A stretch of DNA of 64,000 bases, taken from the NCBI RefSeq assembly GCF_001463705.1, contig NZ_BBWH01000009.1, forward strand, positions 49,932 to 113,931, read 5' to 3'. The DNA comes from Aureimonas sp. AU12 (GTDB taxonomy: Bacteria; Pseudomonadota; Alphaproteobacteria; Rhizobiales; Rhizobiaceae). Positions 16,768 to 26,922 of the stretch are shown here, one piece after another. A program made the position numbers and the translations under genes. The number at the start of each line of letters is the position of its first letter. The first letter of the stretch is position 1. Under the pieces are notes generated by a model. It was not told where the DNA came from. It did not search any database and worked only from the letters and a program-made list of their open reading frames with translations.

Positions 16768-19500
16768 ATGGTGAGTTTCGGCGGTCTTGCCCGCAAGTTG
16801 CTGGGGTCCTCCAACTCCCGCCGGGTCCGCAAGTTCGAGCCCACCACGCGCGAGATCAACGCGCTGGAAGAGGAGTTGTCCAAGCTCTCCGACGACGAAC
16901 TGCGCGCCCGCACGGAGCAGTTCCGCGAGGAGATCCGCGGCGGCAAGACGATCGACGACCTGCTCGTGCCCGCTTTCGCGGTGGTGCGGGAGGGCGCCAA
17001 GCGCGCGCTCGGCATGCGCCATTTCGACGTGCAGATGATCGGCGGCATGGTGCTCGCGGGCGGCTCGATCGCCGAGATGCGCACCGGCGAGGGCAAGACG
17101 CTCGTCGGCACGCTGCCGGTCTATCTCGCCGCGCTCGAGGGCAACGGCGTCCACGTCGTCACGGTGAACGACTACCTCGCCATCCGCGACAGCTCCTGGA
17201 TGGGCCGCGTCTACAAGTTCCTCGGCCTGAGCGTCGGCGTCATCACGCACGGCCTCTCCGACGAGCAGCGGCGCGAAGCCTATGCCTGCGACATCACCTA
17301 CGCCACGAACAACGAACTCGGCTTCGACTACCTTCGCGACAACATGAAGTACGAGCGCGGGCAGATGGTCCAGCGCGGCCATCACTTCGCGATCATCGAC
17401 GAGGTCGATTCGATCCTCATCGACGAGGCCCGCACGCCGCTCATCATCTCTGGCCCGCTCGACGACCGCTCCGACCTCTACCGGACGATCGACAGCTTCA
17501 TGCCGCAGCTTTCGGCCGAGGACTACGAGGTCGACGAGAAGCAGCGGCAGGTCTCCTTCACGGAAGACGGCACCGAGAAGCTGGAGCGTCTGCTGGAGGC
17601 CGCCGGCCATCTTCACGGCGACTCGCTCTACGACATCGAGAACGTGACGATTGTCCATCACGTAAACAACGCGCTCAAGGCCCACCGGCTGTTCAACCGC
17701 GACAAGGACTACATCGTCCGCAACGACGAGATCGTCATCATCGACGAGTTCACCGGCCGCATGATGCCGGGCCGCCGCTTCTCGGAAGGCCTGCATCAGG
17801 CGCTGGAGGCCAAGGAGAAGGTCACAGTCCAGCCCGAGAACCAGACGCTGGCCTCGATCACCTTTCAGAACTACTTCCGCATGTACAAGCGCCTCGCCGG
17901 CATGACCGGCACGGCTTCGACGGAAGCCTCCGAGTTCGGCGACATCTACAATCTCGACGTGATCGAGATCCCGACGAACCTGCCCGTCCTGCGCATCGAC
18001 GACCATGACGAGGTCTATCGGACGGCGGAAGAGAAGTTCAAGGCGATCGCGCTAGAGATCAAGGCGGCGGCCGAGCGGCGCCAGCCGATCCTCGTCGGCA
18101 CGACCTCGATCGAGAAGTCCGAAATGCTCGCCGAGCGCCTGCGCCAGGAGGGCCTCAAGGACTTCCAGGTGCTGAACGCCCGCTATCACGAGCAGGAAGC
18201 CTACATCGTCGCGCAGGCCGGCGTACCCGGCGCCGTCACCATCGCCACCAACATGGCGGGCCGCGGTACCGACATCCAGCTCGGCGGCAACCTCGACATG
18301 CGCATCGAGCGTGAGCTCGCCGAGGTGCCGGAAGGCCCCGAGCGCGAGGCCGCGATCGAAGCGCTGAAGGCCGACATCAGGCGGCTCAAGGACGAGGCGC
18401 TGGCGTCGGGCGGGCTCTACGTGCTCGCCACCGAGCGCCACGAATCGCGCCGCATCGACAACCAGCTTCGCGGTCGTTCGGGTCGTCAGGGCGATCCCGG
18501 CCGCTCGAAGTTCTACCTGTCGCTGCAGGACGACCTTATGCGGATCTTCGGATCCGAGCGCATGGACACGATGCTGACCCGGCTCGGTCTTAAGGAAGAC
18601 GAGGCGATCGTCCATCCCTGGATCAACAAGGCGCTCGAAAAGGCGCAGATGAAGGTCGAGGCGCGCAACTTCGACATCCGCAAGAACCTGCTCAAATACG
18701 ACGACGTGATGAATGACCAGCGCAAGGTCATCTTCGAACAGCGCATCGAACTCATGGACGCCGAGTCGCTGGTCGAGACGATCACCGACATGCGCCACGA
18801 GACGATCGACCAGCTCGTCGCCAAGCGCATGCCGGAGAAGGCCTATCCCGAGCAGTGGGAGACGGCCGAGCTGACGCAGGAGATCCGCGACATCCTCAAC
18901 CTCGACCTGCCGGTGGCGGACTGGGCGATGGAGGAGGGTATCGACGACGCCGACGTCAAGAAGCGCATCCTCGACGCTTCCGACAAGGCGGCACTCGATA
19001 AGGAAGCGCGCTTCGGTCCCGAGGTGATGCGCTATGTCGAGCGCTCCGTGGTGCTGCAGACGATCGACGCGCTGTGGCGCGAGCATCTCGTCAATCTCGA
19101 CCACCTGCGCTCGGCCGTCGGCTTCCGCGGCTACGCGCAGCGCGATCCGCTGAACGAGTACAAGTCGGAGGCGTTCGAGCTCTTCCAGGCGCTGCTCGAC
19201 AATCTGCGCGAGCGCACCGCCCAGCAGCTCTCGCGCGTCGAACTGGTGCGGCCGGAGACGGAGGAGCCCGCGCTCCCCTTCATGCAGGCGCATCACATCG
19301 ACGCCACCACCGGCGAGGACGAGTTCGGCAATGGCGGCGAGCGCCTGACGGCCGACTTCAACCCGCCGGGCGAGGACCGCCTGCAGCGCGATCCGAACAA
19401 CCCGGAGACCTGGGGCCTGATCGGACGCAACGAGGCCTGCCCCTGCGGTTCCGGCAAGAAGTTCAAGCACTGCCACGGCGCCTACGCGCAGACCGCCTGA
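16768..19500 (+). CDS. secA: Preprotein translocase ATPase subunit SecA
   Basis: SecA drives unfolded preproteins through SecYEG with ATP. The 910-residue product has all landmarks: Walker A in RTGEGKT (about 105-111), the DEAD-like [15 protein letters not shown], the preprotein crosslinking domain, the second ATPase fold with [15 protein letters not shown], and the C-terminal SecB/zinc-binding tail [14 protein letters not shown]. The start ATG 16768 follows GGAAGGAC. The open frame reaches upstream to 16681, but [16 protein letters not shown] is the family start. A strong promoter and terminator mark it as a single-gene unit. Confidence 0.98.
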   Translation: MVSFGGLARKLLGSSNSRRVRKFEPTTREINALEEELSKLSDDELRARTEQFREEIRGGKTIDDLLVPAFAVVREGAKRALGMRHFDVQMIGGMVLAGGSIAEMRTGEGKTLVGTLPVYLAALEGNGVHVVTVNDYLAIRDSSWMGRVYKFLGLSVGVITHGLSDEQRREAYACDITYATNNELGFDYLRDNMKYERGQMVQRGHHFAIIDEVDSILIDEARTPLIISGPLDDRSDLYRTIDSFMPQLSAEDYEVDEKQRQVSFTEDGTEKLERLLEAAGHLHGDSLYDIENVTIVHHVNNALKAHRLFNRDKDYIVRNDEIVIIDEFTGRMMPGRRFSEGLHQALEAKEKVTVQPENQTLASITFQNYFRMYKRLAGMTGTASTEASEFGDIYNLDVIEIPTNLPVLRIDDHDEVYRTAEEKFKAIALEIKAAAERRQPILVGTTSIEKSEMLAERLRQEGLKDFQVLNARYHEQEAYIVAQAGVPGAVTIATNMAGRGTDIQLGGNLDMRIERELAEVPEGPEREAAIEALKADIRRLKDEALASGGLYVLATERHESRRIDNQLRGRSGRQGDPGRSKFYLSLQDDLMRIFGSERMDTMLTRLGLKEDEAIVHPWINKALEKAQMKVEARNFDIRKNLLKYDDVMNDQRKVIFEQRIELMDAESLVETITDMRHETIDQLVAKRMPEKAYPEQWETAELTQEIRDILNLDLPVADWAMEEGIDDADVKKRILDASDKAALDKEARFGPEVMRYVERSVVLQTIDALWREHLVNLDHLRSAVGFRGYAQRDPLNEYKSEAFELFQALLDNLRERTAQQLSRVELVRPETEEPALPFMQAHHIDATTGEDEFGNGGERLTADFNPPGEDRLQRDPNNPETWGLIGRNEACPCGSGKKFKHCHGAYAQTA

Positions 19501-19547
19501 TCGAAGCGCCGCCCTACCAAGCGTGGGCGGTCCGAGTGAAAAGACGA

Positions 19548-19581
19548 AAGGCCGCTCTCCGGAACGAGGGCGGCCTTTTTC
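19548..19581 (+). terminator. Intrinsic terminator after secA
   Basis: Stem GGCCGC (19550-19555) pairs with GCGGCC (19570-19575), flanked by AAA upstream and five T downstream (19576-19580). It lies about 50 bases after the secA stop. Confidence 0.85.
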
Positions 19582-19668
19582 GTGGGCAGCGTCCCGCCGT
19601 GAACGGTGCGGATCGCGGATCGTCGCCGCGGTGATCGACGAAGATCCGACCGTCTGCGAAGGTCGGCG

Positions 19669-20460
19669 ATGCTGATCGCCCACCTCTCCGATTCCCACCT
19701 CCGGCCCCGCGGCGTCCTCTATGCCGGGCTGATCAATTCCAACACGATGTTCGAGGCGGCGGTGGCGGTGGTCAACGCGCTCGAACCTCAGCCGGATCTG
19801 GTGGTCTTCACCGGCGATCTCGTCGACGAGGGGACGGCCGAAGAGTACGCGGACGCCCGCCGGCTGCTGGACGGGCTGGACGCACCCGTCCTCGTCATGC
19901 CCGGCAATCACGACGAGCGCGAAGCCTTCCGCCATGCATTCCGCGACCACGCCTACCTGCCGGCCGAGGGCCCGCTGCATTTCGCGGTCGATGGCGCGGT
20001 GAGGATCGTCGGGCTCGACGTGACGGTGCCCGGCGATCACCACGGGCTGGTGGACGAAGCGGCCGCAGACTGGCTGGACCGGACGCTTGAGCAGGCGCCG
20101 GAGCGCCCGACGGTGCTCCTCATGCACCAGCCGCCGATCGAGTGCGGCGTGCCCTATCTCGATCCCTACCGATGCTTCGGGGCCGAGCGACTGGCGGAGA
20201 TCGTCTCACGCCACGCTCAGGTCGAGCGCGTGCTCTGCGGCCATGTCCACCGCTTCATGGCGGTGCGCTTCGGCGGCACGCTGCTCTGCACGGCGCCGAG
20301 CACCACGACGGCCATAGCGCTACGGTTCGAGCCCGAGGCGGAGCCGGCCTCGCACGTCGAGCCGCCGGCCTTCCTGCTGCACCACTGGAGCAGGGCCGGC
20401 GTGATGACCACGCATCACATGCCGATCGGCATTTTCCGGGGCCCCCTGCCCTTCGCCTGA
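19669..20460 (+). CDS. Metallophosphoesterase (CpdA-like phosphodiesterase)
   Basis: A class III-type binuclear metallophosphoesterase; relatives hydrolyse 3',5'-cAMP or glycerophosphodiesters. The 263-residue product has the ordered metal-ligand motifs HLSDSH (N-terminus), FTGDLVD, MPGNHDER, MHQPP and GHVHR. The ATG at 19669 starts the first strand directly (MLIAHLSDSHLRP). It stands alone after the secA terminator, convergent with the L,D-transpeptidase gene 22 bases away. The substrate is not known. Confidence 0.9.
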   Translation: MLIAHLSDSHLRPRGVLYAGLINSNTMFEAAVAVVNALEPQPDLVVFTGDLVDEGTAEEYADARRLLDGLDAPVLVMPGNHDEREAFRHAFRDHAYLPAEGPLHFAVDGAVRIVGLDVTVPGDHHGLVDEAAADWLDRTLEQAPERPTVLLMHQPPIECGVPYLDPYRCFGAERLAEIVSRHAQVERVLCGHVHRFMAVRFGGTLLCTAPSTTTAIALRFEPEAEPASHVEPPAFLLHHWSRAGVMTTHHMPIGIFRGPLPFA

Positions 20461-20482
20461 AGCGAGGACACGAGAGGAGGCG

Positions 20483-21511
20483 TCAGTCGTCCTTCTCGGC
20501 CGGCGTCTTCTTCTGAAGGAGGTTCTTGAACATCGAGGTCTTCGCCGTGGTCGGCTTGCCGTCGCGGTCGTAGCCCTCGCGGCGATGCTGCTCGGCCGCA
20601 TAGGCCTCGGCCGTGATCGGCGAACCCGTCTTGTAGCTCGTGCTGACGGGAACGGCGAAGTCGGTCGGCGCCATGGTCGCCGCGATCTGCTTCTCGAGCT
20701 CCTCGTCGGCCATCCGCTTGGCGACGATCTCGGCGGGGTCCTGCAGCGCCGGGCACTCGCCCTCGGGCGTCAGCTTGCGCCCGTCGGCCAGCGTCTCGTC
20801 GAAGACGTAGCGCTTCTCGCAGACGCCGACGGCCACCGGCTTCTTCGTCATCTCGAAGCGGTCGGCGCCGTCCTTCAGCATCTTCCAGAAGGCGTAGTGC
20901 TCGGAGTTGCGATGGCGCGCCATGTTCTTCGGCGTCATGCGGAAAGGCATCGCCTGAAACTGGAAGTTGCGTTGGCCGCCCTCGAACGCCTTGCGGGCGA
21001 GCGCGTAAAGCTCCTCGACCTGCCAATTGTCCATGGCGTAGCAGCCGGACGAGTTGCAGGAGCCGTGCACCATCAGGTGCTCGCCGGTGAAGCCGTTCGC
21101 CTTGTCGTAGACGTTGGGATAGCCGATATCGAGCGCAAGATGGTAGTTCGAGGTCGGATTGAGCTGGCCGGGACCGATATTGTAAAAGCCCTCGGGCGCC
21201 TGCCGGTCGCCCTCCTTCTGCTTCGGGCCGAGCTTCCCGGACCATGCGCAGATCGGATACGTCTTGAGCAGCGCGAAGCTGCCGTCGGTCTTCTGCTTCC
21301 ACACCTCGAGCTCGGACTCTTCCTTGTAGAGCCGGATCAGGATCGGGGAGTTCTCGCCCATGTTGCTGGCGCGAATGAGTTTGACAATTCCGGGCGAGAG
21401 CGGCGCCTGCGCACCCATCAGGTCGCCGAGGCCGTCACCCGGCTGACAGCCTGCCAGCACGGCAAGGCTGGCGGCAAGCAAAGCAGCGGTGGCAAGGCGT
21501 CTGGCGGACAT
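20483..21511 (-). CDS. L,D-transpeptidase family lipoprotein (YafK-like)
   Basis: L,D-transpeptidases link peptidoglycan stems or attach proteins to them. The 342-residue product has a lipoprotein signal (MSARRLATAALLAASLAVLAGC, lipobox LAGC) and a YkuD-type catalytic domain with HLMVHGSCNSSGCYAM, where the histidine, serine and cysteine of the active site are present. The long lysine-rich C-terminal part is typical of the YafK/ErfK-related group in Rhizobiales. The ATG at 21511 is chosen because it starts the signal peptide; the open frame continues to 21565. Lipidation suggests an inner- or outer-membrane anchored periplasmic enzyme. Confidence 0.9.
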   Translation of the reverse strand: MSARRLATAALLAASLAVLAGCQPGDGLGDLMGAQAPLSPGIVKLIRASNMGENSPILIRLYKEESELEVWKQKTDGSFALLKTYPICAWSGKLGPKQKEGDRQAPEGFYNIGPGQLNPTSNYHLALDIGYPNVYDKANGFTGEHLMVHGSCNSSGCYAMDNWQVEELYALARKAFEGGQRNFQFQAMPFRMTPKNMARHRNSEHYAFWKMLKDGADRFEMTKKPVAVGVCEKRYVFDETLADGRKLTPEGECPALQDPAEIVAKRMADEELEKQIAATMAPTDFAVPVSTSYKTGSPITAEAYAAEQHRREGYDRDGKPTTAKTSMFKNLLQKKTPAEKDD

Positions 21512-21850
21512 TCGCTCTCGATCCCCTCGATCCGCATCGGGGCACTGAATGCCCGCGGATCCCAAAGTTCCGTCCGGCCGGGCACCATCGCCCGCCGGGG
21601 TTCCCGGATCGACATCACTGCCGACCGCCAGGCGGAACCCTGCCCCCTTTTCGGCCCCGCACGGTTGCCAAACCGTTAACGCGACGCCGACAAATCGAAT
21701 GCACTGCGAAGACCACCGAAACCAACACGTCCGGCATGGCCGTATTATGGTCCGTCCGACGCCTGCCGGAACAGGCAGTCGCCACGAGCCTTCCTACAGG
21801 ATCGCGCGCGAACGGACCAGACGCGAGCAGCCCCCCGTTCGGGGATCCGC
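21512..21850. other. Intergenic region with inverted repeat ACGGTT-gcca-AACCGT
   Basis: I see no convincing gene in these 339 bases between the divergently read L,D-transpeptidase start and the accA stop. The only structure is a perfect six-base inverted repeat with a four-base spacer at 21661-21676, about 150 bases upstream of the transpeptidase start, continuing into GTTAAC. It could be an operator or a hairpin. The accA end is followed only by a short CCCCG/CGGGG hairpin without a T run. Confidence 0.4.
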
Positions 21851-22810
21851 TCAGACCTTGAGGTCGCGGCCGATGGCGAGGAACTTCTCGCGGCGCTGGG
21901 CGCGCAGCGCGTCGCCGTCGAGCGATTCGAGCTCGCGCAGGGCCGCGTCGATCCGGTCGCCCGCCGTGTCGATCGCCATCTCCTCGTTGCGGTGAGCCCC
22001 GCCGAGCGGTTCGGGCACGATCTCGTCGATGACGCCGAAGCCCTTGAGATCCTGCGCGGTGATCTTCATCGCCTGCGCCACGTCCTTGGCGCGCGATGCG
22101 TCGCGCCAGAGGATGGAAGCGCCGGCTTCCGGCGAGATGACGCTGTAGATCGCGTGTTCCATCATCAGGACCCGGTTGGCCGCGGCGATCGCGATCGCTC
22201 CGCCCGAGCCGCCCTCGCCGATGATGAGCGAGACCAGCGGCACGCGCAGGCCAAGGCACGTCTCGGTGGAACGGGCGATGGCCTCGGCCTGTCCGCGCTC
22301 CTCCGCGCCGATGCCGGGATAGGCGCCGGCGGTGTCGACGAGCGTCATCACCGGGATGCCGAAGCGCTCCGCGAGTTCCATGACGCGCACCGCCTTGCGG
22401 TAGCCCTCGGGTCGCGCCATGCCGAAATTGTGCTTGAGCCGGGTCTGCGTGTCCGCGCCCTTCTCCTGCCCGATCACCGCGACCGAGCGGCCGCGAAAGC
22501 GCCCGAAGCCGGCGATGATCGCGTGATCCTCGGCGAACAGGCGGTCGCCCGCGAGCGGCGTGAAATCGGTCACGAGGCGGGCAAGATAGTCGGTGCAGTG
22601 CGGCCGGTCGGCGTGGCGGGCGACCTGCGTCTTCTGCCAGGGCGTCAGCTTCTTGTAGAGATCGACCAGCGCATCGGCCGAGCGCTTTTCCAGACGCTGA
22701 ATATCGTCGGAGACGTCGAGGCTGTTCTCGCCCGATCCGATCTTCTTCAGTTCGAGGATTTGGCTGTCGAGGTCGGCGACGGGTTTTTCGAAATCGAGAT
22801 AATTGTGCAT
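21851..22810 (-). CDS. accA: Acetyl-CoA carboxylase carboxyltransferase subunit alpha
   Basis: AccA with AccD moves the carboxyl group from carboxybiotin to acetyl-CoA, the first step of fatty acid synthesis. The 319-residue product starts with the conserved MHNYLDFEKPVADL and has the crotonase-fold motifs LVDTAGAYPGIGAEERGQ, IIGEGGSGGA and ISPEAGASILWRD. The open frame goes further upstream, but this ATG gives the family N-terminus and length. It follows xerD on the same strand after 209 bases, where its promoter probably lies. Confidence 0.97.
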   Translation of the reverse strand: MHNYLDFEKPVADLDSQILELKKIGSGENSLDVSDDIQRLEKRSADALVDLYKKLTPWQKTQVARHADRPHCTDYLARLVTDFTPLAGDRLFAEDHAIIAGFGRFRGRSVAVIGQEKGADTQTRLKHNFGMARPEGYRKAVRVMELAERFGIPVMTLVDTAGAYPGIGAEERGQAEAIARSTETCLGLRVPLVSLIIGEGGSGGAIAIAAANRVLMMEHAIYSVISPEAGASILWRDASRAKDVAQAMKITAQDLKGFGVIDEIVPEPLGGAHRNEEMAIDTAGDRIDAALRELESLDGDALRAQRREKFLAIGRDLKV

Positions 22811-23019
22811 CCAGCAGCGGCCGATGGCCGTCCTTTTCGGGGAGCCGATCATGGCTCGCCGGCTTCGGTTCTTGCGGAAGCCCTGGCGGTCTGCCGGATG
22901 GCGCCGCCGTTCCCGGTGAGGGTGTTCGCGTCGGCGCGCAAACTGGCGACCCGTCATCCGATTGTCAAGGAAGCCGGGCCCTTCGAGCGCGTTTGCACGC
23001 AGACCAAAGACAGAGCGCG

Positions 23020-24000
23020 TCAGTCCTCCGCGAGGGCGGACAGCGGGTGGTGATCGGTGACGAGCCGCATCAGGCGCTCCTCGAGGACATGGGTGTAGAT
23101 CTGCGTCGTGCCGATATCGGCATGCCCGAGAAGCTCCTGCACGGCGCGCAGATCAGCGCCGTTCTGGAGGAGATGGCTGGCAAAGGCGTGCCGCAGCACA
23201 TGCGGCGAGACACGGGCCGGCGCGAGACCGGCGCGTGCCGCGAGAGCCTTGAGGTCCCGCGCGAAGGCCTGGCGGGTCATGTGCCCGCTTTCGGAAAAGG
23301 CGGGGAAGAGCCAGGGCCGCTCGCCCACCGGCGCGGTGTTGCGCGGGCGCGTTCCCAACTGGGAGACGCTGTCGCCGAAGGCCGCCAGCGCATCGCGCGC
23401 GCGCTCGCCGATCGGCACCATCCGCTCCTTGTCGCCCTTGCCGCGCACCACGATCACCCGGTTCTTCGAGCGCAGCACCGAGCGCGGCAGCGACACGAGT
23501 TCGGAGACGCGCAGGCCCGTGGCGTAGAGGATCTCAACGAGCGCGTGCATGCGGCGCGCCCTCGCCAGCGCCGGCCCTTCGAGCGCCGGATCCTCGGCGG
23601 CGTCCTCGGCGGCGTCGATGAGACGGTCGACCTCGGCCTCCGACAGGATCTTCGGCAGCGGCCGCGCCTTGCGGGCGCCCTCGATCGGCGAGGTCGGGTC
23701 GTCGCCCCGCAAGCCCTCGGCATAGAGGAACTTGAAGAACTGGCGAAGCGACGACATCCGTCGCTGCCGGCTGGAGGCGGCGAAGCCCGCGGCGTCGAGC
23801 CCCTCCATGTAGCGGCGGATCGCGTCGGTCGAGGCGCCGGCGAGCCCGCCCTCGCCCGCCAGGAAACCACGGGCGTCGTCGAGATCGCGGCGGTAGGCGC
23901 TCAGCGTGTTGTCGGCGGCTCCGCGCTCCACCGCCATCATCTCGAGAAAGCTCTCGACGCGGGCGAAGTCGGCGTTCCCGGCGCGGGGTGCCCCGGTCAC
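23020..24000 (-). CDS. xerD: Tyrosine recombinase XerD
   Basis: XerD with XerC resolves chromosome dimers at dif during division. The 326-residue product has the N-terminal SAM-like DNA-binding domain ([14 protein letters not shown]) and the catalytic domain with all active residues: Arg in ATGLRVSEL, Lys in [10 protein letters not shown], His-x-x-Arg in [10 protein letters not shown], His in [10 protein letters not shown] and the nucleophile Tyr in QIYTHV. Length and the [16 protein letters not shown] hinge fit core XerD, not a phage or integron integrase. The start is GTG at 24000, inside a GTGA overlap with the stop of the upstream small membrane protein gene, so the two are coupled. Confidence 0.93.
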   Translation of the reverse strand: MTGAPRAGNADFARVESFLEMMAVERGAADNTLSAYRRDLDDARGFLAGEGGLAGASTDAIRRYMEGLDAAGFAASSRQRRMSSLRQFFKFLYAEGLRGDDPTSPIEGARKARPLPKILSEAEVDRLIDAAEDAAEDPALEGPALARARRMHALVEILYATGLRVSELVSLPRSVLRSKNRVIVVRGKGDKERMVPIGERARDALAAFGDSVSQLGTRPRNTAPVGERPWLFPAFSESGHMTRQAFARDLKALAARAGLAPARVSPHVLRHAFASHLLQNGADLRAVQELLGHADIGTTQIYTHVLEERLMRLVTDHHPLSALAED

Positions 24001-24263
24001 GGCGCGATACCTCCCGTCGTCGAAGGCACGGGCTCGCCGGCGGCGGCAGGCGCGGCGGCGCCGGGTACAGCCGGCGGAACGCTGGGCGTTTCCAGCGCGG
24101 GCACCGGCACCTCGACGGTGATCGGGCCCTGCCGCGGTTCGACGAAGGTGACGAGGGCCAACATCACCGCGACGATCGCGCCGACGACGAGCACGAGCGC
24201 TGAGAGGAGACGTACGAGGGTGGGCATGCGGCGGCGCGACTTTCGTTTCTCGGGCGCTGCCAT
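23997..24263 (-). CDS. Small conserved membrane protein upstream of xerD
   Basis: The 88-residue product has a strongly basic N-terminus (KRKSRRR), one transmembrane helix (about 18-40, [20 protein letters not shown]) and a Pro/Ala-rich periplasmic tail containing [16 protein letters not shown]. Similar short proteins sit between xerD and aroK in Rhizobiales, from memory; the function is unknown. ATG 24263 is preferred; ATG 24320 and a later ATG at MPTLV are also open. Its stop overlaps the xerD GTG start. Confidence 0.75.
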   Translation of the reverse strand: MAAPEKRKSRRRMPTLVRLLSALVLVVGAIVAVMLALVTFVEPRQGPITVEVPVPALETPSVPPAVPGAAAPAAAGEPVPSTTGGIAP

Positions 24264-24384
24264 CGGCAGGCATCCGGTCGTCCCGCGGTCGATTTTAAAG
24301 GTCCGCGCTGCCGGAGCCAAGGGCGCGCCGTCGCTTTGCAGGGGTCATGGTCCGCTCCGGCGCGCCGCGGCGCGGGCGCATCGC

Positions 24385-24415
24385 TTGACGCCAAAAGGCT
24401 TTTCTGGTCCTAGGA
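24385..24415 (+). promoter_or_regulatory. Possible promoter of aroK-aroB
   Basis: TTGACG (24385-24390) preceded by C, as in alphaproteobacterial -35 boxes, and CTAGGA (24410-24415) 19 bases later. The spacer is longer than ideal, so this is tentative. Confidence 0.4.
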
Positions 24416-24449
24416 CCGACCGTCCCCACGCGCGTTCGAGACGCATTCG

Positions 24450-25034
24450 ATGCCCGAGTCCCAGTGCCCTTCCGAGCGAAAAAACGTGGTGACCGCCGGG
24501 CTGGCGGGGCGTTCGGTCGTTCTCGTGGGGCTGATGGGCGCCGGCAAGACCACGGTCGGGCGCAAGCTCGCCCAGCTTCTCGACATGCCCTTCGTCGACA
24601 CCGACCAGGAAATCGAGGACGCCTCGCGCATGAGCGTCGCCGAGCTCTTTGCCTCCTATGGCGAACCGGAGTTCCGGGCGCTGGAGGCGCGCGTCGTGGC
24701 GCGGCTGACGGAAGGCGCGCCGCAGGTGATCGCCACCGGCGGCGGCGCCTACATGAACGAGGGTACGCGCAGCCTCCTGAAGGAGCGTGCCGTCACCGTC
24801 TGGCTCCGCGCCGAACTCGACATCCTGATGGAGCGCGTCATCAAGCGCCCGACCCGCCCGTTGCTCAAGACAGCCGACCCGCGCGCCACGATGCGTCGTC
24901 TGATCGACCTGCGCTACCCCGTCTATGCCAAGGCCGACATCCACGTCCATTCGCGTAACGTGAAGCGCGAGGTCATCGCCCGCGAGATCGTTCGCTCGCT
25001 CGAACGCCACACCAGCCCGAAGGTCAGCCCATGA
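24450..25034 (+). CDS. aroK: Shikimate kinase
   Basis: AroK phosphorylates shikimate at the 3-hydroxyl in aromatic amino acid synthesis. The 194-residue product has Walker A GLMGAGKTT (27-35), the shikimate-binding DTDQEIE and the ATGGGAYM motif, and the lid region RPTRPLL. It overlaps aroB by four bases (ATGA), the usual aroK-aroB pair. The N-terminal extension before the P-loop is typical of alphaproteobacterial AroK. Confidence 0.96.
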   Translation: MPESQCPSERKNVVTAGLAGRSVVLVGLMGAGKTTVGRKLAQLLDMPFVDTDQEIEDASRMSVAELFASYGEPEFRALEARVVARLTEGAPQVIATGGGAYMNEGTRSLLKERAVTVWLRAELDILMERVIKRPTRPLLKTADPRATMRRLIDLRYPVYAKADIHVHSRNVKREVIAREIVRSLERHTSPKVSP

Positions 25035-26182
25035 GCCCCCTCGCCCGTTCCGAAGGCGGCGCTTCGGCCGCGCGCCGCGAGAGCGTGCGGGTCGCGCTCG
25101 GTGACCGGTCCTACGACATCCTCATCGGTCCCGGCCTCATCGACGAGGCCGGCGCAGAGATCGCCGGCCGCCTGCCCGGCATCAGAGCGCTGGTGGTGGC
25201 CGACGAGCGCGTGGCGGGCCTTCACGGCGAACGCCTGCGCCTGTCGCTCGATGCGGCCGGCATTCCGTCCTCGATGCTCCTGCTGCCGCCGGGCGAGACC
25301 ACCAAGTCCTTCGAGCATCTCATGCAGGTGGTCGACCGGATTCTCGAGGAGCGGCTGGAGCGCGGAGATGCGGTGGTGGCGCTCGGCGGCGGCGTCGTCG
25401 GCGACCTCGCGGGCTTTGCCGCCGGCATCGCCCGGCGCGGCATGAAGCTGGTGCAGGTGCCGACCTCGCTGCTGGCGCAGGTCGATTCGTCCGTCGGCGG
25501 CAAGACCGGCATCAACTCGCCCCGCGGCAAGAACCTCGTCGGCGTCTTCCATCAGCCCGCGCTCGTTCTCGCCGACACCGCCATCCTCGACACGTTGAGC
25601 CCACGCGAGTTCGCGGCCGGCTATGCCGAGGTGGTGAAATACGGGCTGATCGACCGTCCCGACTTCTTCGCCTGGCTCGGCACCCACCGCGAGGCGATCT
25701 TCACGGGTTGCGACGAACGGGTCGAGGCCATCGCCGCGAGTTGCCGGGCCAAGGCCGAGGTGGTGGCGGGCGACGAGCGCGAGGACGGCAACCGGGCGCT
25801 TCTCAACCTCGGCCACACGTTCGGCCATGCGCTGGAGTCCTGCGCCCGCTACGACCCCGCGCGGCTCGTGCACGGCGAGGCCGTGGCGATCGGCATGGCG
25901 CTGGCGCACCGCTTCTCGGCCAGCGTCGGGCTCTGCCCCGTCGCCGACGCCGAGGCCGTGTCGGCGCATCTGACAGCGGCGGGACTGCCGACCGCGATCC
26001 ACGCCATCCCCGGCCCGGCCTTCACGGTGGACGAGCTGATGGGCAAGATCGCGCAGGACAAGAAGGTCGTGCGCTCAAAGCTGACCTTCATCCTTACCCA
26101 CGGCATCGGCCGGGCCTTCGTGGCCGCCGACGTCGACGCGGAAGCGGTCCGGCGCTTCCTGACGGCCGAACTCGCGGCCTGA
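25031..26182 (+). CDS. aroB: 3-dehydroquinate synthase
   Basis: AroB converts DAHP to 3-dehydroquinate with NAD and zinc, the second step of the shikimate route. The 383-residue product has the NAD-binding GGGVVGDLAGFAA, the conserved VPTSLLAQVDSSVGGKTGIN, and the zinc ligands in NLGHTFGHALE and RLVHGEAVAIG. The start ATG lies in the stop of aroK, so translation is coupled. The gene is convergent with the DUF1275 gene, leaving four bases between stops. Confidence 0.97.
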   Translation: MSPLARSEGGASAARRESVRVALGDRSYDILIGPGLIDEAGAEIAGRLPGIRALVVADERVAGLHGERLRLSLDAAGIPSSMLLLPPGETTKSFEHLMQVVDRILEERLERGDAVVALGGGVVGDLAGFAAGIARRGMKLVQVPTSLLAQVDSSVGGKTGINSPRGKNLVGVFHQPALVLADTAILDTLSPREFAAGYAEVVKYGLIDRPDFFAWLGTHREAIFTGCDERVEAIAASCRAKAEVVAGDEREDGNRALLNLGHTFGHALESCARYDPARLVHGEAVAIGMALAHRFSASVGLCPVADAEAVSAHLTAAGLPTAIHAIPGPAFTVDELMGKIAQDKKVVRSKLTFILTHGIGRAFVAADVDAEAVRRFLTAELAA

Positions 26183-26186
26183 CGCC

Positions 26187-26918
26187 TCAGGCCGGCGTCG
26201 CGGCATCCGGCGCAGGTCTCACTGCGGCCGGCGTCTTCCGGTAGGGCCGGCGGATGAGATAGCCGAGGCGCCAGCGGCGCGGGATGGCGAGCGATGCCAG
26301 ACCCAGGAACGCCGCGCTCGTGGCAGAGGCGTAGACCGCGTCGGCGCCAACGCCCTTCCAGAGGAATGCCCCGGTCAGCGCACCGGCGGCCATGCCGACC
26401 CACGGCACGATCTGGATCCACCAGCCCTTCGAAGACTGGCCGAGGAGGGTGCGTCCCAGCCCGCGGCCGAAGCGCGACAGCGCGCCGGTGACATAGGTGA
26501 CCCCGACGGAATGGCCGGCGACCTCCTCGAGCGCGATGTTGAGCGCGCCCATGGCGAAGACGAGCGACAGGACGGTGAGCGTCTGCCCGCCCGCCGCTGC
26601 GGTGCCGCCGATGAGGAGGGCAATGCCCAGGAGCAGCGCGGGATGGCTGCCGCGGGTCCAGCGCATGATAAGGACGCCCGCGGCATTGCCGAGCACGAAG
26701 GCCGCGACCACCGCGGCCAGATGCGCCACCCGGTCGCCCTCCCCGTCCGTGACGGCGATCGCCAGTCGCGTCGTATTGCCGCTCATGAAGGAGACGAAGT
26801 CGCCGGCGATGAGAAAGCCGACGACGTCGGTCAGGCCCGCCGTGAACGAGAGCGATGCCGCAAAGACGAGACCGACGGCGAGACGAAGGCGGTAGCGCCG
26901 CCGCACCTTTTGGCGCAT
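26187..26918 (-). CDS. DUF1275 (YoaK-like) membrane protein
   Basis: A six-helix membrane protein of the YoaK family, possibly a transporter. The 243-residue product has hydrophobic segments at about 12-35, 60-80, 90-105, 110-130, 165-185 and 195-215, with the family motifs AGLTDVVGFL near the first helix and FVSFMSGNTTRLA after it. The role is not known. It is followed upstream by bolA on the same strand, four bases apart; the two need not be functionally linked. Confidence 0.9.
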   Translation of the reverse strand: MRQKVRRRYRLRLAVGLVFAASLSFTAGLTDVVGFLIAGDFVSFMSGNTTRLAIAVTDGEGDRVAHLAAVVAAFVLGNAAGVLIMRWTRGSHPALLLGIALLIGGTAAAGGQTLTVLSLVFAMGALNIALEEVAGHSVGVTYVTGALSRFGRGLGRTLLGQSSKGWWIQIVPWVGMAAGALTGAFLWKGVGADAVYASATSAAFLGLASLAIPRRWRLGYLIRRPYRKTPAAVRPAPDAATPA

Positions 26919-26922
26919 GACG

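Noticed and set aside
18052..20127. Minus-strand open frame of 691 codons opposite secA and the phosphodiesterase gene
   Set aside because: Antisense of secA, with low-complexity His/Arg/Val content and no recognisable domain.
23020..24000. Tyrosine recombinase as a sign of a mobile element or integron
   Set aside because: Length, motifs and setting (accA, aroK-aroB) are those of the core XerD; there are no att-like repeats, phage genes or tRNA nearby.
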